Below are positions 52,079 through 61,873 of a DNA stretch of 64,000 nucleotides, in pieces; positions within the stretch are counted from its first letter, which is position 1, and the number at the start of each line of letters is the position of its first letter. Origin of the DNA: Chryseobacterium jejuense (lineage in GTDB: Bacteria > Bacteroidota > Bacteroidia > Flavobacteriales > Weeksellaceae); contig NZ_FNEG01000003.1 of NCBI RefSeq assembly GCF_900100075.1, positions 186,001 to 250,000 of the forward strand. Direction: 5' to 3'. The translations under genes and the position numbers were made by a program. Below the pieces are notes generated by a model. It ran no database searches and had not been told where the DNA came from. It was given only the letters and a program-made list of their open reading frames with translations.

Positions 52079-55024
52079 TTATTTTTTAATGAATTTCAGA
52101 TTTGAAGTAGTTCCCTTATCTTCAATTGAAATAATATAAGCTCCAGTGCTCAGTCTTGAAACAGAAATTTTGTTATCTGAGATCTGACCGCTCATTACTT
52201 TCTGGCCTGCCATATTCGTAATTGAGAATTGCGCCTTAGAAGAAACCTGAGTTACATTCAATACATCACTTACCGGGTTAGGGAAGATCTGGATAGAAGC
52301 TTTGTCTTTTACTACATCATTTGTAGAAAGCTGTGCCTGAATAGTTACAGGATAGTCCTCTATTTCACCATATTCCTGGCTATTACAGCCATCTGCTGGT
52401 TGGTTTTCGTAGGCAAGAGCAACCCTCATTATGATATTTTTCCCTGTATAAGCATCCATAGGAACAGAGAATGTTCCGGAAACAGGAGTTATTTTATTAG
52501 GAAGGCTGGTGAAAATCATTTCAGAGTCAGAGAAAATACCATCCCTATTGAAATCTATCCAAGCGGATACTCCATCATTATATTTTGTAGAAGTTGACCA
52601 GCTTTTGGTAACACTAATTGTATTGCCTGAGCTTCCAGGAACCAGGGTAATTAATTTTGTTGGGTCATTGGTAAAGTTTGAGTAAGGAGTGGCTACCGTA
52701 GTATTAGAAATAGCGGCCATTCCTACTGGAGTTACAGTGATATTAGAAATGTACTCATCAGAAGAATTTGTTCCGGTTGCTCCACAAAGGGAATAAGGGA
52801 GTGTCGTAAAATTATTGGATGTAGAATAGCTTCCAGTCTCAGATCCGCAAATATTAGCAAGCTGAATTTCATATGCCGTAGCTTCATCTAATCCGGACAG
52901 ATAGTAAGAATTGGTTGCCACAGGAACGGTTGTCCATGTTGGAGTTCCTGTTTTTCTATACATGAAGGAGTATGTTGCGTTTTGTAGTGCAGGCCAGTTC
53001 ACATTTACTGTAGATTTTGTGATTCCGGAAACTGTAATTCCTGTTGGAGTAGCTGTTGTACATGCATTTGCTGAGGCAGATACGGAGGCAGATCCTATAG
53101 CATAAAATACATTGTCAATGGCGCTTACTCTGATTTTTAAATTGGTGCCTGTAGCAAGTGAAGAGAATGAAAATGGTTCAGCTCCATCGTTAGGTGTAGA
53201 GGCAGCCACCATGTTCCAGGTTGCTCCATTGTCTGTTGTGTAGTCTATTTTAACATTCTGTACATTATATGGGGCATTGCTTGTATTCACTACATCCCAA
53301 GTAATGGCTCCCGGCGTATTGTTATAAACCGTGGACGAAGTTATTTTAAAAGGCCCGTCGTTCATTACATTTAGCCTTATCAGTGAGCTTTGTGTCTGTT
53401 GTTGGTTAACTACTGGATGATTATCTCTTGCAGTTATCTTGAAGTTCATAGTTCTGGGAACATTGGATACGGTTTCCCAACCGGGGATATTAACCAAAGT
53501 ACCTTGGAGAACATTGGCTAATGCTGGAAAATAACGAGTAGGTGAAGTAGTTGGCATCAGAGATCTGAAGTTAGCTCCGTTATTATGGGTGTCACTTACC
53601 GGCCCAAAAGTAACGGAGGCAAGATCATATTGCTCCCATGTGTAGGTCATTGGATCGTTTTCAGCATCAGTTACTGAGGCTGTTAATGCGAAGGCTGTTC
53701 CTTTTGGAATAGCTTTGTTGAGAAGAGGTTGTATTGTTGGTGGAGTATTATTAACCGTGACAATCGTTCCGCATGTCTGGGAACCTGTATAAGCCTGTAC
53801 CTCTTCAATATTTTTGGTATGGAAATAAGCATCAGAATGCAGTTGAACATCAGCGTCAGTGATTCCTGCATACCCCATAATAGTTGATCCGGAGCCAGGT
53901 TCCATATGAGCTCCGTGAAGGGCGAGCGACATAGTGTGTGCCCCTCCAAATTGATGTCCTATTTCATGAGCCACAAAGTCTATATCAAAGCTGTCCCCAA
54001 AAGGTTCGTTAGCAACACTGGGAGAGGTAATTCCTGCCCCTTTTGACGTTGCATCAGTATTACTGGCTGGGTTTCGGCATACATTTCCAACATCACCGGC
54101 ACTTCCACCACCACCTTTATGTCCGAAAAGATGTCCGATATCATAGGCATCATTACCTACTCCTGGAGTGTTGGTAAGAGTTTGTTGAAGTTGAAGATTC
54201 CAGGCAGCCGGAGCTCCAGTGGTAACAGTAGTGTAAGGGTCAGTAACAGGGTTAGTAAATATTAACTGAGGAAGATCCTGAACAATCATATGAATACCGA
54301 AGTCTTTTTCAAATACTCCATTTACTCTATTTATAGAAGCGTTTATACGGGCAACAGCCTGAGGGACACCACCTGCAAGTTGGGTATATTCACCTGTTAC
54401 AGACATGGCAAGTCTGTAAGTTCTATATTTTTGGTTATTGCTCTTATTGGTAGATCCTGCACCATTTAAACTGTTTTTAGTTTTTATAAACTGCTTCATA
54501 TCCTTTTTTGATTGTGCAGATTCAGATGTCTTGCACTCAAAAGGATCTTCATGTGACTTATTGGTCTTAAAAAATACTCCGTAAATATCTTTTTCTTTGT
54601 TGACAGGTTCTATGAATTCATATTTTCCTGTATTAGCATCAAATAGCATAGACTGGAAATCATCAGGAGCAGTACTGAATCTAATTTGTTTGTTAGGATC
54701 ATCTATTCCTACTCCGGAATAGGCTCCCAACTGATATCTTTCTGCCATTGATTTAGCAACTGTCGGAGAGCTGTAAACGGAAAATCTTTCAATTTTTCCA
54801 TTAGCTGTAGGTAATGAAACAACTATTGGAGCACCGCCAGCTCCTGCTTCCGGAGCATTTTTTAAAGCATCTCTTAGGGAAGCAAGATCAAACTTATAAG
54901 CATATTCGATTTTGACTTCTTTCCTGATAGGAGTAACCTTTTCAGATACTGGAATCCAACGCTGTGCCTGTAAACCAGTAAAGCTTAAAGCAAGAGCGCA
55001 AACAAGAATAATTTTCTTTTTCAT
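52079..55024 (-). CDS. Reprolysin-like metallopeptidase with T9SS sorting domain
   Basis: 981-residue secreted metzincin. The signal peptide ends GLQAQ; the ATG at 55024 was chosen over 55045. After a propeptide (about 25-200) the zinc site is HEIGHQFGGAH (353-363) with the Met-turn STIMGYAG. Then come cadherin/FN3-type domains, with FN3 near 660-740, a GEVED domain (VSAWIDFNRDGIFSDSE, GEIEDYPV), and a C-terminal type IX sorting domain (IFPNPVSDVLNV, ISVSRLSTGAYIISI). Secreted through T9SS and probably anchored or released at the surface. Confidence 0.93.
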   Translation of the reverse strand: MKKKIILVCALALSFTGLQAQRWIPVSEKVTPIRKEVKIEYAYKFDLASLRDALKNAPEAGAGGAPIVVSLPTANGKIERFSVYSSPTVAKSMAERYQLGAYSGVGIDDPNKQIRFSTAPDDFQSMLFDANTGKYEFIEPVNKEKDIYGVFFKTNKSHEDPFECKTSESAQSKKDMKQFIKTKNSLNGAGSTNKSNNQKYRTYRLAMSVTGEYTQLAGGVPQAVARINASINRVNGVFEKDFGIHMIVQDLPQLIFTNPVTDPYTTVTTGAPAAWNLQLQQTLTNTPGVGNDAYDIGHLFGHKGGGGSAGDVGNVCRNPASNTDATSKGAGITSPSVANEPFGDSFDIDFVAHEIGHQFGGAHTMSLALHGAHMEPGSGSTIMGYAGITDADVQLHSDAYFHTKNIEEVQAYTGSQTCGTIVTVNNTPPTIQPLLNKAIPKGTAFALTASVTDAENDPMTYTWEQYDLASVTFGPVSDTHNNGANFRSLMPTTSPTRYFPALANVLQGTLVNIPGWETVSNVPRTMNFKITARDNHPVVNQQQTQSSLIRLNVMNDGPFKITSSTVYNNTPGAITWDVVNTSNAPYNVQNVKIDYTTDNGATWNMVAASTPNDGAEPFSFSSLATGTNLKIRVSAIDNVFYAIGSASVSASANACTTATPTGITVSGITKSTVNVNWPALQNATYSFMYRKTGTPTWTTVPVATNSYYLSGLDEATAYEIQLANICGSETGSYSTSNNFTTLPYSLCGATGTNSSDEYISNITVTPVGMAAISNTTVATPYSNFTNDPTKLITLVPGSSGNTISVTKSWSTSTKYNDGVSAWIDFNRDGIFSDSEMIFTSLPNKITPVSGTFSVPMDAYTGKNIIMRVALAYENQPADGCNSQEYGEIEDYPVTIQAQLSTNDVVKDKASIQIFPNPVSDVLNVTQVSSKAQFSITNMAGQKVMSGQISDNKISVSRLSTGAYIISIEDKGTTSNLKFIKK

Positions 55025-55224
55025 ATAAATTTTTAATAAATTCAATTAATGCATGTAAAAATAACAAATGTTTTCATTTATTTTTGATTTTATTTAGTGT
55101 AAATTTTATTTTTTTTAGTTTTAATTAAATTCATGCTTATTTTGAATAAATTATTGTATGGATTGATTGTGTGTATTATATTGATATTTATTGAATATAT
55201 AAGAGTAAATGAATGGAAATGTAG

Positions 55225-55266
55225 TAAAAATAAAAATGCCGACCTTCCAGTGGAAGATCGGCATTT
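55225..55266 (-). terminator. Terminator of tatC
   Basis: Long stem AAATGCCGACCTTCCA / TGGAAGATCGGCATTT (one mismatch; 55234-55266) with an A run that reads as T on the minus strand. Confidence 0.8.
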
Positions 55267-55309
55267 AGTTAAATTTTATGATAGAATAATTTCTTATTCT
55301 TTTATAAGT

Positions 55310-56137
55310 TTATTTTTGTACAGCAGGGAGGTTTCCATTGCTTTTCTGTACTCTTTTATACGTAAAGGTACACATCATAATACTGAATTCATATAAGATG
55401 AGTAATGGGAAAGCCGCCATCAGCATACTTAATACATCCGCAGGAGTAATAATTGCTGCAACTACCATGATTAATACAATAGCATGACGACGGTAGGTTT
55501 TCATAAATAAAGGAGTAAGAATTCCAATGCTGGTTAGGAAATAGATCAGAATAGGGAATAGGAAAATAACACCCATACCTAAAACTACCTGTAAAAATAA
55601 CGTAGTATAATCGCTCAGGTCATAAAGAGGAACAATGATATCAGAAATTTTAAAGATTACCCCAAAATTAACTGCGAAAGGAAGAATTAAAAAGTATCCG
55701 CATAAAACTCCGGTCATGAAAAGCATCCATACAGCATTAATAATATAGATAGAATTCTTTTTCTCTCTCGGATGTAAAGCTGGACCAATGAAACGCCACA
55801 ATTCCCAAACGATATAAGGAAATGCAGCCACCATTCCACCGAAAACGGAAACGGCCATCATTACATTGAACTGCTGATATAATCTTTGTACACGTACCGG
55901 GAAATCCTTCGGAAGATGAATACTGTCTTCCCCCAAAAGCAACCTTGAGAAATGATTAACAATTCTGAAGGTAGGGAAATCATTTCTGGTAGGCCCAAAA
56001 AAGATATGGTCCATAATCCAGTTGATATTGAAACCAACCGCGAAGGCTGCAATGATGATAGCAATAATCGAACGGACCAAATGCCCTCTTAATTCTCCAA
56101 TATGCCCAAGAAAGGACATGTCTTTTTTATTGTCCAT
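55310..56137 (-). CDS. tatC: Sec-independent translocase TatC
   Basis: 275-residue inner-membrane receptor of the Tat pathway for folded proteins. The diagnostic N-terminal MSFLGHIGELRGHL contains the conserved Glu of TatC, and six TM segments follow, with FPYIVWELWRFIGPALHPREKK and the conserved Phe/Pro region. An upstream in-frame ATG (56155) adds six residues without family support. tatA is not in the window. Confidence 0.94.
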   Translation of the reverse strand: MDNKKDMSFLGHIGELRGHLVRSIIAIIIAAFAVGFNINWIMDHIFFGPTRNDFPTFRIVNHFSRLLLGEDSIHLPKDFPVRVQRLYQQFNVMMAVSVFGGMVAAFPYIVWELWRFIGPALHPREKKNSIYIINAVWMLFMTGVLCGYFLILPFAVNFGVIFKISDIIVPLYDLSDYTTLFLQVVLGMGVIFLFPILIYFLTSIGILTPLFMKTYRRHAIVLIMVVAAIITPADVLSMLMAAFPLLILYEFSIMMCTFTYKRVQKSNGNLPAVQK

Positions 56138-56290
56138 ATAATAGAATCTGTCCAAATGCCAGCCGGAAAGGCAAGCAGTTTAAGTCTGCGAAATTATGAA
56201 ATAATAATCAGTATTTAGAATTTATTAGTCAAGAATTTGTACAGTGTTATGTTACAGATTGTTGATGTATTTATAATAATACTTTTGAAT

Positions 56291-56322
56291 GTAAAAACAG
56301 ACAGCTTTTTGAGCTGTCTGTT
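56291..56322 (-). terminator. Terminator of the DJ-1/PfpI gene
   Basis: Perfect stem AACAGACAGCT / AGCTGTCTGTT (56296-56306 / 56312-56322) with an A run reading as T on the minus strand. Confidence 0.85.
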
Positions 56323-56344
56323 ACAATTATATCCGGATTAATTA

Positions 56345-57031
56345 TTAATTTTTCAAAATCTTCAATACCTTTTCTGCTACGGCAGCCCCGGATTGAGGGT
56401 TTTGTCCAGTCACCAGATTTCCGTCAGTCACGGCAAAAGGAAGAAAATCCTGCTCAGCTTTTACATATTGAGCTCCTCTGCTTTTCAATACATCTTCTGT
56501 AAGATAAGGCATGTGATCTGCCAATTCTGCGGCAATTTCTTCTGAATTTGAAAAACCTGTTACCGTTTTTCCCTGAATCAACAGTTCTCCGTTGGAAAGT
56601 TTAATATTGAAAAGTCCTACAGCTCCATGGCATACAGATGATACAATCCCTCCATCTTCATAAATACTGCGAGCTATTTCCTGCAATTCTATATTGTCTG
56701 GAAAATCCCAAACTACACCATGTCCACCTGCATAATAAATGATATTATAATCTTTAGGATTAATATCACTCGGTGTAAAAGTATTTCCTAATTTATTTCT
56801 GAATGTTTCATCAGCATAGTATTTCCAGTCTATAGGCTGCACAAACATTTGCAGAGATATAGGATCGAGAGGAGTGTAACCCCCTTTTGGACTTACAAAA
56901 TCTATTTCATAGCCCTGTTCTTCCAGTTTTTCATAGAAATGAACTGCTTCGCCCAGCCATAGGCCTGTTGCTCTTTCCATATCAGGGTATTTTTCCACAC
57001 TTGTCACTACGATTAATGCTTTCTTTTTCAT
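56345..57031 (-). CDS. DJ-1/PfpI-family protein (Hsp31-like)
   Basis: 228-residue cytosolic protein of the type 1 glutamine amidotransferase-like superfamily. Nucleophile elbow Cys134-His135 (SSVCHGAVGL), AGGHGVVWDF (101-110), Glu28 in LGEAVHFY, and NPQSGAAVAEKVL at the end. This is the Hsp31/YDR533c-like branch (glyoxalase III or chaperone activity in characterised members). It lies downstream of a Crp/Fnr-type gene on the same strand, with a CRP-like palindrome between them. Confidence 0.88.
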   Translation of the reverse strand: MKKKALIVVTSVEKYPDMERATGLWLGEAVHFYEKLEEQGYEIDFVSPKGGYTPLDPISLQMFVQPIDWKYYADETFRNKLGNTFTPSDINPKDYNIIYYAGGHGVVWDFPDNIELQEIARSIYEDGGIVSSVCHGAVGLFNIKLSNGELLIQGKTVTGFSNSEEIAAELADHMPYLTEDVLKSRGAQYVKAEQDFLPFAVTDGNLVTGQNPQSGAAVAEKVLKILKN

Positions 57032-57100
57032 TGGTATTATTGTTAAAAATTATAATACAAAGGTGGGATTTTTGAGAGAGCTATTACAAGGATATACCTC

Positions 57101-57128
57101 AAAAAAAAGATGTGACCTGTGTCACATC
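57101..57128 (-). terminator. Terminator of the Crp/Fnr gene, also CRP-site-like
   Basis: Perfect stem GATGTGAC / GTCACATC (57109-57116 / 57121-57128) with eight A on the left (T run on the minus strand). The same bases read TGTGA-N6-TCACA, the CRP operator consensus, 78 bp before the downstream gene. Confidence 0.7.
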
Positions 57129-57129
57129 T

Positions 57130-57693
57130 TTATACATATAATCGGCTTAATGTTTCTCTTGAAACTCCCAGATAGCTTGCAATAAGCTGTTTCGGAATAT
57201 GATCTATAAAACCGGGATATTGCTTAATAAAATCTTCATAACGCTCCTTGGCAGATTTACTCATTAATGAAAGAATCCTCTGCTGCAGAGCTACATATCC
57301 GAAATTAGATTTTACCCTGAAAAAGTGCTCTATTGCAGGGACTTTTAAACAAAGCATATTTAAATCTTCATAAGAGATAGCATATACTTCAGCATCTTCA
57401 ATACAATCAATTGCCAGTGATGAAGGTTCTTGCTTGAAAAATCCTGCAAAATCCGAAATCCACCAGTTAGAAGCTGCAAACTGAAGAATATGCTCCTTTC
57501 CAGTATTATCTATGAAGCTGCTCTTAAGAATGCCTTTTTCTATAAGAAAAATCTCGTGTACAGGCTGATGTTCCTGTATCAGAAACTGCCTTTTCCGGAA
57601 TCTTTTTTTTACAAAGAAGCTTTGAATGATTTCAAACTCATCATCTGTGGGATTAATGATGGTCTGAATATGCTCTTTTAGAAAATGGCTCAT
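57130..57693 (-). CDS. Crp/Fnr-family transcriptional regulator
   Basis: 187-residue regulator with an N-terminal cyclic-nucleotide-binding-like fold (FLIQEHQPVHEIFLIEKGILKSSF, WISDFAGFFKQEPSSLAIDCIED) and a C-terminal winged helix whose recognition helix is LIASYLGVSRETLSRLYV. No cysteine cluster for an Fe-S centre and no obvious cAMP-phosphate Arg. It is 13 bp after kdsD on the same strand. Likely target: itself or the DJ-1-type gene downstream. Confidence 0.92.
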   Translation of the reverse strand: MSHFLKEHIQTIINPTDDEFEIIQSFFVKKRFRKRQFLIQEHQPVHEIFLIEKGILKSSFIDNTGKEHILQFAASNWWISDFAGFFKQEPSSLAIDCIEDAEVYAISYEDLNMLCLKVPAIEHFFRVKSNFGYVALQQRILSLMSKSAKERYEDFIKQYPGFIDHIPKQLIASYLGVSRETLSRLYV

Positions 57694-57706
57694 CTTATGT
57701 TAATGA

Positions 57707-58666
57707 TTAGTTGATGCCTTCATCCAATAACGTATGCAGATCAATGATCCCGAAATATTTTCCGTTTTCAGTAACTACCAGCTGACCGATATTATTGCCT
57801 TTTAAGACTTTCATTGCCTCTTTGGCAAGCGCTTCTTTTGCAATAGTCCTTGGATTTGCAGACATGATATCTTTGGCGAGAACCTTAGTGATATCTTCTC
57901 CGTTCATCAACATTCTTCTTAAATCCCCATCGGTAATAACTCCAATAATCTGATCTTCATTGGTGACAACGGTAATTCCATGGCTTGATGCACTAATGGA
58001 AATAATAACATCCCTAATAGGTGCATCCTCTGAAACCTGAGGTTTTTGTGAAGAAAGGAATTGTTCAACCCTGGAAGTTAAATTTTTACCCAGACTTCCC
58101 CCAGGATGAAATTTAGCAAAATCGTTAGCTTTGAATTCATTCAATTCCATTAAAGCCACAGCAAGAGCATCTCCCAATGCCATTTGGATAGTAGTAGAAC
58201 TTGTAGGAGCAAGTTTATTAGGACAAGCTTCTACATCAACATGAGTATCCAGAATAACTTCTGAAAATTCAGCCAACTTACTGCTTTTATTCCCTGTCAT
58301 TCCAATTAATGCAGAAGAATAGTCCTTTAAATAAGGTACAAGATTGGCTATTTCAGGAGAATTTCCAGAATTGGAGATACAAAGCACCACATCCTGTTTC
58401 TGGATCACACCCAAATCACCGTGAATAGCTTCCGAAGCATGCAAAAATTGAGATGGCGTTCCCGTAGAGTTCAATGTAGCAACAATTTTATTACCTACAT
58501 GTGCAGATTTCCCAATTCCTACTACAATTAATTTCCCTTTTGCAGAGTGAATAATCTCTACTGCATGGGCAAATTGGTCGTCAATCCTGTTTTTTAATTT
58601 TTCTAATTCTAAAATTTCAATTTCTAAAGTACTTTTAGCAATTGATATAATGTTGGTTCTATCCAT
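57707..58666 (-). CDS. kdsD: Arabinose-5-phosphate isomerase, KpsF/GutQ/KdsD type
   Basis: 319-residue sugar isomerase making D-arabinose-5-phosphate for Kdo and lipopolysaccharide. SIS domain (VVGIGKSAHVGNKIVATLNS, HASEAIHGDLG, CISNSGNSPE, TSSTTIQMALGDALAVALM) followed by two CBS domains (near 200-260 and 265-319), as in the family. The ATG at 58666 starts the family sequence; an upstream in-frame ATG at 58723 overlaps the AT-rich promoter region. Confidence 0.92.
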   Translation of the reverse strand: MDRTNIISIAKSTLEIEILELEKLKNRIDDQFAHAVEIIHSAKGKLIVVGIGKSAHVGNKIVATLNSTGTPSQFLHASEAIHGDLGVIQKQDVVLCISNSGNSPEIANLVPYLKDYSSALIGMTGNKSSKLAEFSEVILDTHVDVEACPNKLAPTSSTTIQMALGDALAVALMELNEFKANDFAKFHPGGSLGKNLTSRVEQFLSSQKPQVSEDAPIRDVIISISASSHGITVVTNEDQIIGVITDGDLRRMLMNGEDITKVLAKDIMSANPRTIAKEALAKEAMKVLKGNNIGQLVVTENGKYFGIIDLHTLLDEGIN

Positions 58667-58784
58667 TTTATGACAATAAGGTATACAAAAAAGTTTTCGA
58701 AAAACGTTATATTTTAAAAACAATATTTAATATAAATTTTATTTTTTATAAATTCGTTCGCTTTTATTTTAAGCAGAATTTTTA

Positions 58785-58792
58785 TAACTTTG
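58785..58792 (+). promoter_or_regulatory. -7 element of recQ
   Basis: TAACTTTG, a full TAnnTTTG match, 32 bp before the ATG at 58825. No -33 TTG at the usual spacing. Confidence 0.55.
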
Positions 58793-58824
58793 GGTTAGAT
58801 GCAAATTTAGCAATAGAAAATTAG

Positions 58825-61029
58825 ATGAGCGCAAAAAAAGCCAATTTATCAGGCGAATTGAAAAAGTATTTTGGGTTTTCTACATTTAAGGGACAGCAAG
58901 AACAGATTATAGAAAACCTATTGAATGGGAAGGATATATTTGTATTGATGCCTACAGGTGGTGGTAAATCATTATGTTATCAGCTTCCGGCACTTATTTC
59001 GGAGGGAACAGCAATTGTTGTTTCACCTTTAATAGCGTTAATGAAGAATCAGGTGGATGCCGTAAACGGACTTTCATCCGAGGATGGGGTAGCGCATGTA
59101 TTAAATTCATCATTAAACAAGACACAGACAAAACAGGTTTTCGACGATATTAAAAGCGGGAAAACCAAACTTTTGTATGTTGCTCCAGAATCATTGATTA
59201 AAGATGACTATCTTGACTTTTTAAAAGACGTTAAGATTTCTTTCTTTGCTATTGATGAGGCTCACTGTATTTCAGAGTGGGGACATGATTTCAGACCGGA
59301 ATACAGAAACCTTAAACAGATTATTGATAAGATCGCCAGTGTACCTGTGATTGCCCTTACGGCTACAGCTACACCGAAGGTGCAGGATGATATTCAGAAA
59401 ACACTGGGCATGACGAATGCTTTGGTGTTTAAAGAAAGTTTCAATCGGCCGAATTTATATTACGAGGTAACTCCTAAAATTAATATAGATAAGGAGATTG
59501 TTAAATTTATCAACCAGCATAAAGGAAAATCAGGGATTGTATATTGTCTGAGCAGAAGAAAAGTGGAGGAATTTGCCCAGCTTTTGCAGGTTAATGGAAT
59601 CAATGCCCTTCCTTATCATGCAGGTCTTGATCAGAAAGTAAGAGTGGCCAATCAGGATAAATTCCTGATGGAAGAAGTGGATGTAATTGTAGCAACCATA
59701 GCTTTTGGGATGGGAATCGACAAACCGGATGTACGTTTTGTTATTCACTATGATTTCCCGAAATCTTTGGAAAGTTATTATCAGGAAACCGGGAGAGCAG
59801 GAAGAGATGGTGGTGAAGGCCATTGTCTCGCATTCTATGATCCTAAAGATATTGAGAAACTTGAAAAATTCCTGGCTCAGAAACCTGTGTCCGAAAGAGA
59901 AATTGGATTACAGCTTTTAAATGAAGTAGTAGGTTATGCTGAAACTTCTATGAGCAGAAGACAATATATTCTCTATTATTTTGGAGAAAGCTTTGATCCG
60001 GTGAAAGGAGATGGAGCAAGCATGTGTGATAACTCATCCAATCCTCCGAAATTAAAAGATGCCACAGCAGATTTAACAAAAGCACTTGAACTGATTAAAG
60101 ATACAGGCGAAAAATTTAAATCAAAAGATCTGATTGCTGTTATAGTAGGAAAAGAAAACGCCGTTACCAAGTCTTATAAACTTGAACAGAATCGTTATTT
60201 CGGTTTTGGAAAAGAAGAAAAAGATAACTATTGGAAAACGATTCTAAGGCAGGCAACCGTTCAGAATTTTTTACAAAAAGATATTGAAACATATGGTGTT
60301 TTAAAGACTACTGAAAAAGCCAGAAATGTATTAGATGGTAAATCTAAAGAGGTTTTCTTAATTGCTGAAGACAGAGAGTTTGATCTTACACAAGCTAAGG
60401 CAGATAGCGATCAGTTGCAGCAGCAAGCCGGCGGCGGTTTAGATCAAAAACTGTTTAATCTATTAAAAGAATTAAGGAAAAAAGTAGCCAAAAAACACGG
60501 GATTCCACCTTACACGGTATTTATGGATCCAAGTTTGGAGGATATGACCGTTCAGTATCCGATTACGGCAGATGAAATCAACAAGATTTATGGAGTTGGA
60601 GAAGGGAAAGCCAAGAAATATGGTAAAGAATTCGCTGATTATATTAAAACATATGTTGAGGACAACAATATAGAACGTACCCAGGATATGGTATTGAAAC
60701 AGGTGGCTAATAAATCCAGCCATAAGGTTTTCATTATCCAAAGCACTGATAAAAAGATTGATCTTGAAGATATTGCAAGAGCCAAGAATCTTTCTATGGA
60801 TGAACTTCTGAAAGAAATGGAAAGAATTGTTTATCAGGGAACAAAACTTAATATAGACTATTATATCGAAGATAATTTTGACGAAGATATCGTAGACGGC
60901 TTTATGGAATTTATGAACGAATCTGAAAGTGACAGCATGAAGATTTTACTGGATGAATTTGGAGATGAATTGTCTGATGAAGAAGTAAGAATGCTGAGAA
61001 TTAAATTTATCAGTGACGTTGCTAACTAA
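58825..61029 (+). CDS. recQ: ATP-dependent DNA helicase RecQ
   Basis: 734-residue 3'-5' DNA helicase of replication-fork repair. Walker A PTGGGKS (43-49), DEAH box (Asp144-His147) in [26 protein letters not shown], and motif [12 protein letters not shown]. The RQC region follows (CDNSS in place of a full four-Cys zinc site: only Cys396 seen), then an HRDC domain (about 545-615, [11 protein letters not shown]). The C-terminal 100 residues are an acidic extension. Length and order fit RecQ. Confidence 0.95.
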   Translation: MSAKKANLSGELKKYFGFSTFKGQQEQIIENLLNGKDIFVLMPTGGGKSLCYQLPALISEGTAIVVSPLIALMKNQVDAVNGLSSEDGVAHVLNSSLNKTQTKQVFDDIKSGKTKLLYVAPESLIKDDYLDFLKDVKISFFAIDEAHCISEWGHDFRPEYRNLKQIIDKIASVPVIALTATATPKVQDDIQKTLGMTNALVFKESFNRPNLYYEVTPKINIDKEIVKFINQHKGKSGIVYCLSRRKVEEFAQLLQVNGINALPYHAGLDQKVRVANQDKFLMEEVDVIVATIAFGMGIDKPDVRFVIHYDFPKSLESYYQETGRAGRDGGEGHCLAFYDPKDIEKLEKFLAQKPVSEREIGLQLLNEVVGYAETSMSRRQYILYYFGESFDPVKGDGASMCDNSSNPPKLKDATADLTKALELIKDTGEKFKSKDLIAVIVGKENAVTKSYKLEQNRYFGFGKEEKDNYWKTILRQATVQNFLQKDIETYGVLKTTEKARNVLDGKSKEVFLIAEDREFDLTQAKADSDQLQQQAGGGLDQKLFNLLKELRKKVAKKHGIPPYTVFMDPSLEDMTVQYPITADEINKIYGVGEGKAKKYGKEFADYIKTYVEDNNIERTQDMVLKQVANKSSHKVFIIQSTDKKIDLEDIARAKNLSMDELLKEMERIVYQGTKLNIDYYIEDNFDEDIVDGFMEFMNESESDSMKILLDEFGDELSDEEVRMLRIKFISDVAN

Positions 61030-61050
61030 GGATTGATATATAAAAAAATA

Positions 61051-61080
61051 AAAAAGCTCTTCAACTGAAGAGCTTTTTTA
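61051..61080 (+). terminator. Terminator of recQ
   Basis: 13-bp stem AAAAAGCTCTTCA / TGAAGAGCTTTTT (61051-61063 / 61066-61078), ending in a T run. Confidence 0.88.
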
Positions 61081-61114
61081 TTGTAATTTAGAGGAAGCTA
61101 ACAAACTATACTGA

Positions 61115-61564
61115 ATGCAATTTTTAAAGAAAAACTATACTATAATTTTATTTTTTCTCATAATAAGTGTATTCGCCTATGATTATTTTACACGGCAGGA
61201 TTTCAAGGGAAATTATAGGAAAACCGGAGCGTATGCCATTGGTAAAATATATGGAATTAAAGAATATGGAAGGGGTACAGGCTATTATTATCTGTATACA
61301 TTTAAAGTAGGTGATAAAGAGTATAAAGATAGATCTGATGGAGAGTTGCCTTTTTCTAAAGGGCCAAGAAATGTAGATAAACGGTTTTTAGTAGTATACT
61401 TAAGAAATAATATACATAATAACGTTCTTTATATAACCATTCCTGTACATGATAGTGTGAAAAATAATTTTGAGCTAGAGAAGTGGTTTTTAGGCCATCC
61501 AGAAATTAATCCTAAATTAGATTCAATTCCTGGTACTGGATTTTTCTTTGAAAATTATTTTTAA
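61115..61564 (+). CDS. Small single-TM protein
   Basis: 149-residue protein of unknown function. One N-terminal TM (YTIILFFLIISVFAYDYF) leaves about 125 residues outside, with basic and aromatic content (GTGYYYLYTFKVGDKEYKD, RFLVVYLRNN) suggesting a small beta-domain. It looks like the recurring 'DUF3592-like' exported type, but the match is not convincing. Confidence 0.7.
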   Translation: MQFLKKNYTIILFFLIISVFAYDYFTRQDFKGNYRKTGAYAIGKIYGIKEYGRGTGYYYLYTFKVGDKEYKDRSDGELPFSKGPRNVDKRFLVVYLRNNIHNNVLYITIPVHDSVKNNFELEKWFLGHPEINPKLDSIPGTGFFFENYF

Positions 61565-61574
61565 AACAATATAC

Positions 61575-61800
61575 ACGCATAGATCTTATGCATGAAGTAA
61601 AATAATTAGTGCATTCGGAGCATAAAAAAAATTCAAAACTCTTTCAAACATCAACGTAATTAGTGGGATAATTTTACACATTCAATTTTATCGGAGATAA
61701 CATCCTTGCACCTTAAAGCAAGAGCCATTCAGTCTTCCAACATACAAATCTTTCCTAGCTGAGATTGTTTTTCCTTACTCGCATGATTGATGTAACGGTG
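61575..61800 (+). repeat. Diverged copy of intergenic repeat B
   Basis: Same order as unit B at 8181-8857, with many changes: TAAAATAATTAGTGCATTCG, TTTTATCGGAGATAACATCC, TTGCACCTTAAAGC, CTTCCAACAT and GCTGAGATTG. No gene; this fills most of the 309-bp gap before the glycosyltransferase. Confidence 0.75.
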
Positions 61801-61873
61801 GACTTATAGGTATAGAAAATCTTCAGGACTCCAATATTTGAAACATAATGAAACTTTTTAGTAACTTTAACTG

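Noticed and set aside
55133-55396. 87-codon plus-strand frame between the reprolysin gene and tatC
   Set aside because: It runs through the tatC terminator hairpin and into the tatC coding region on the other strand.
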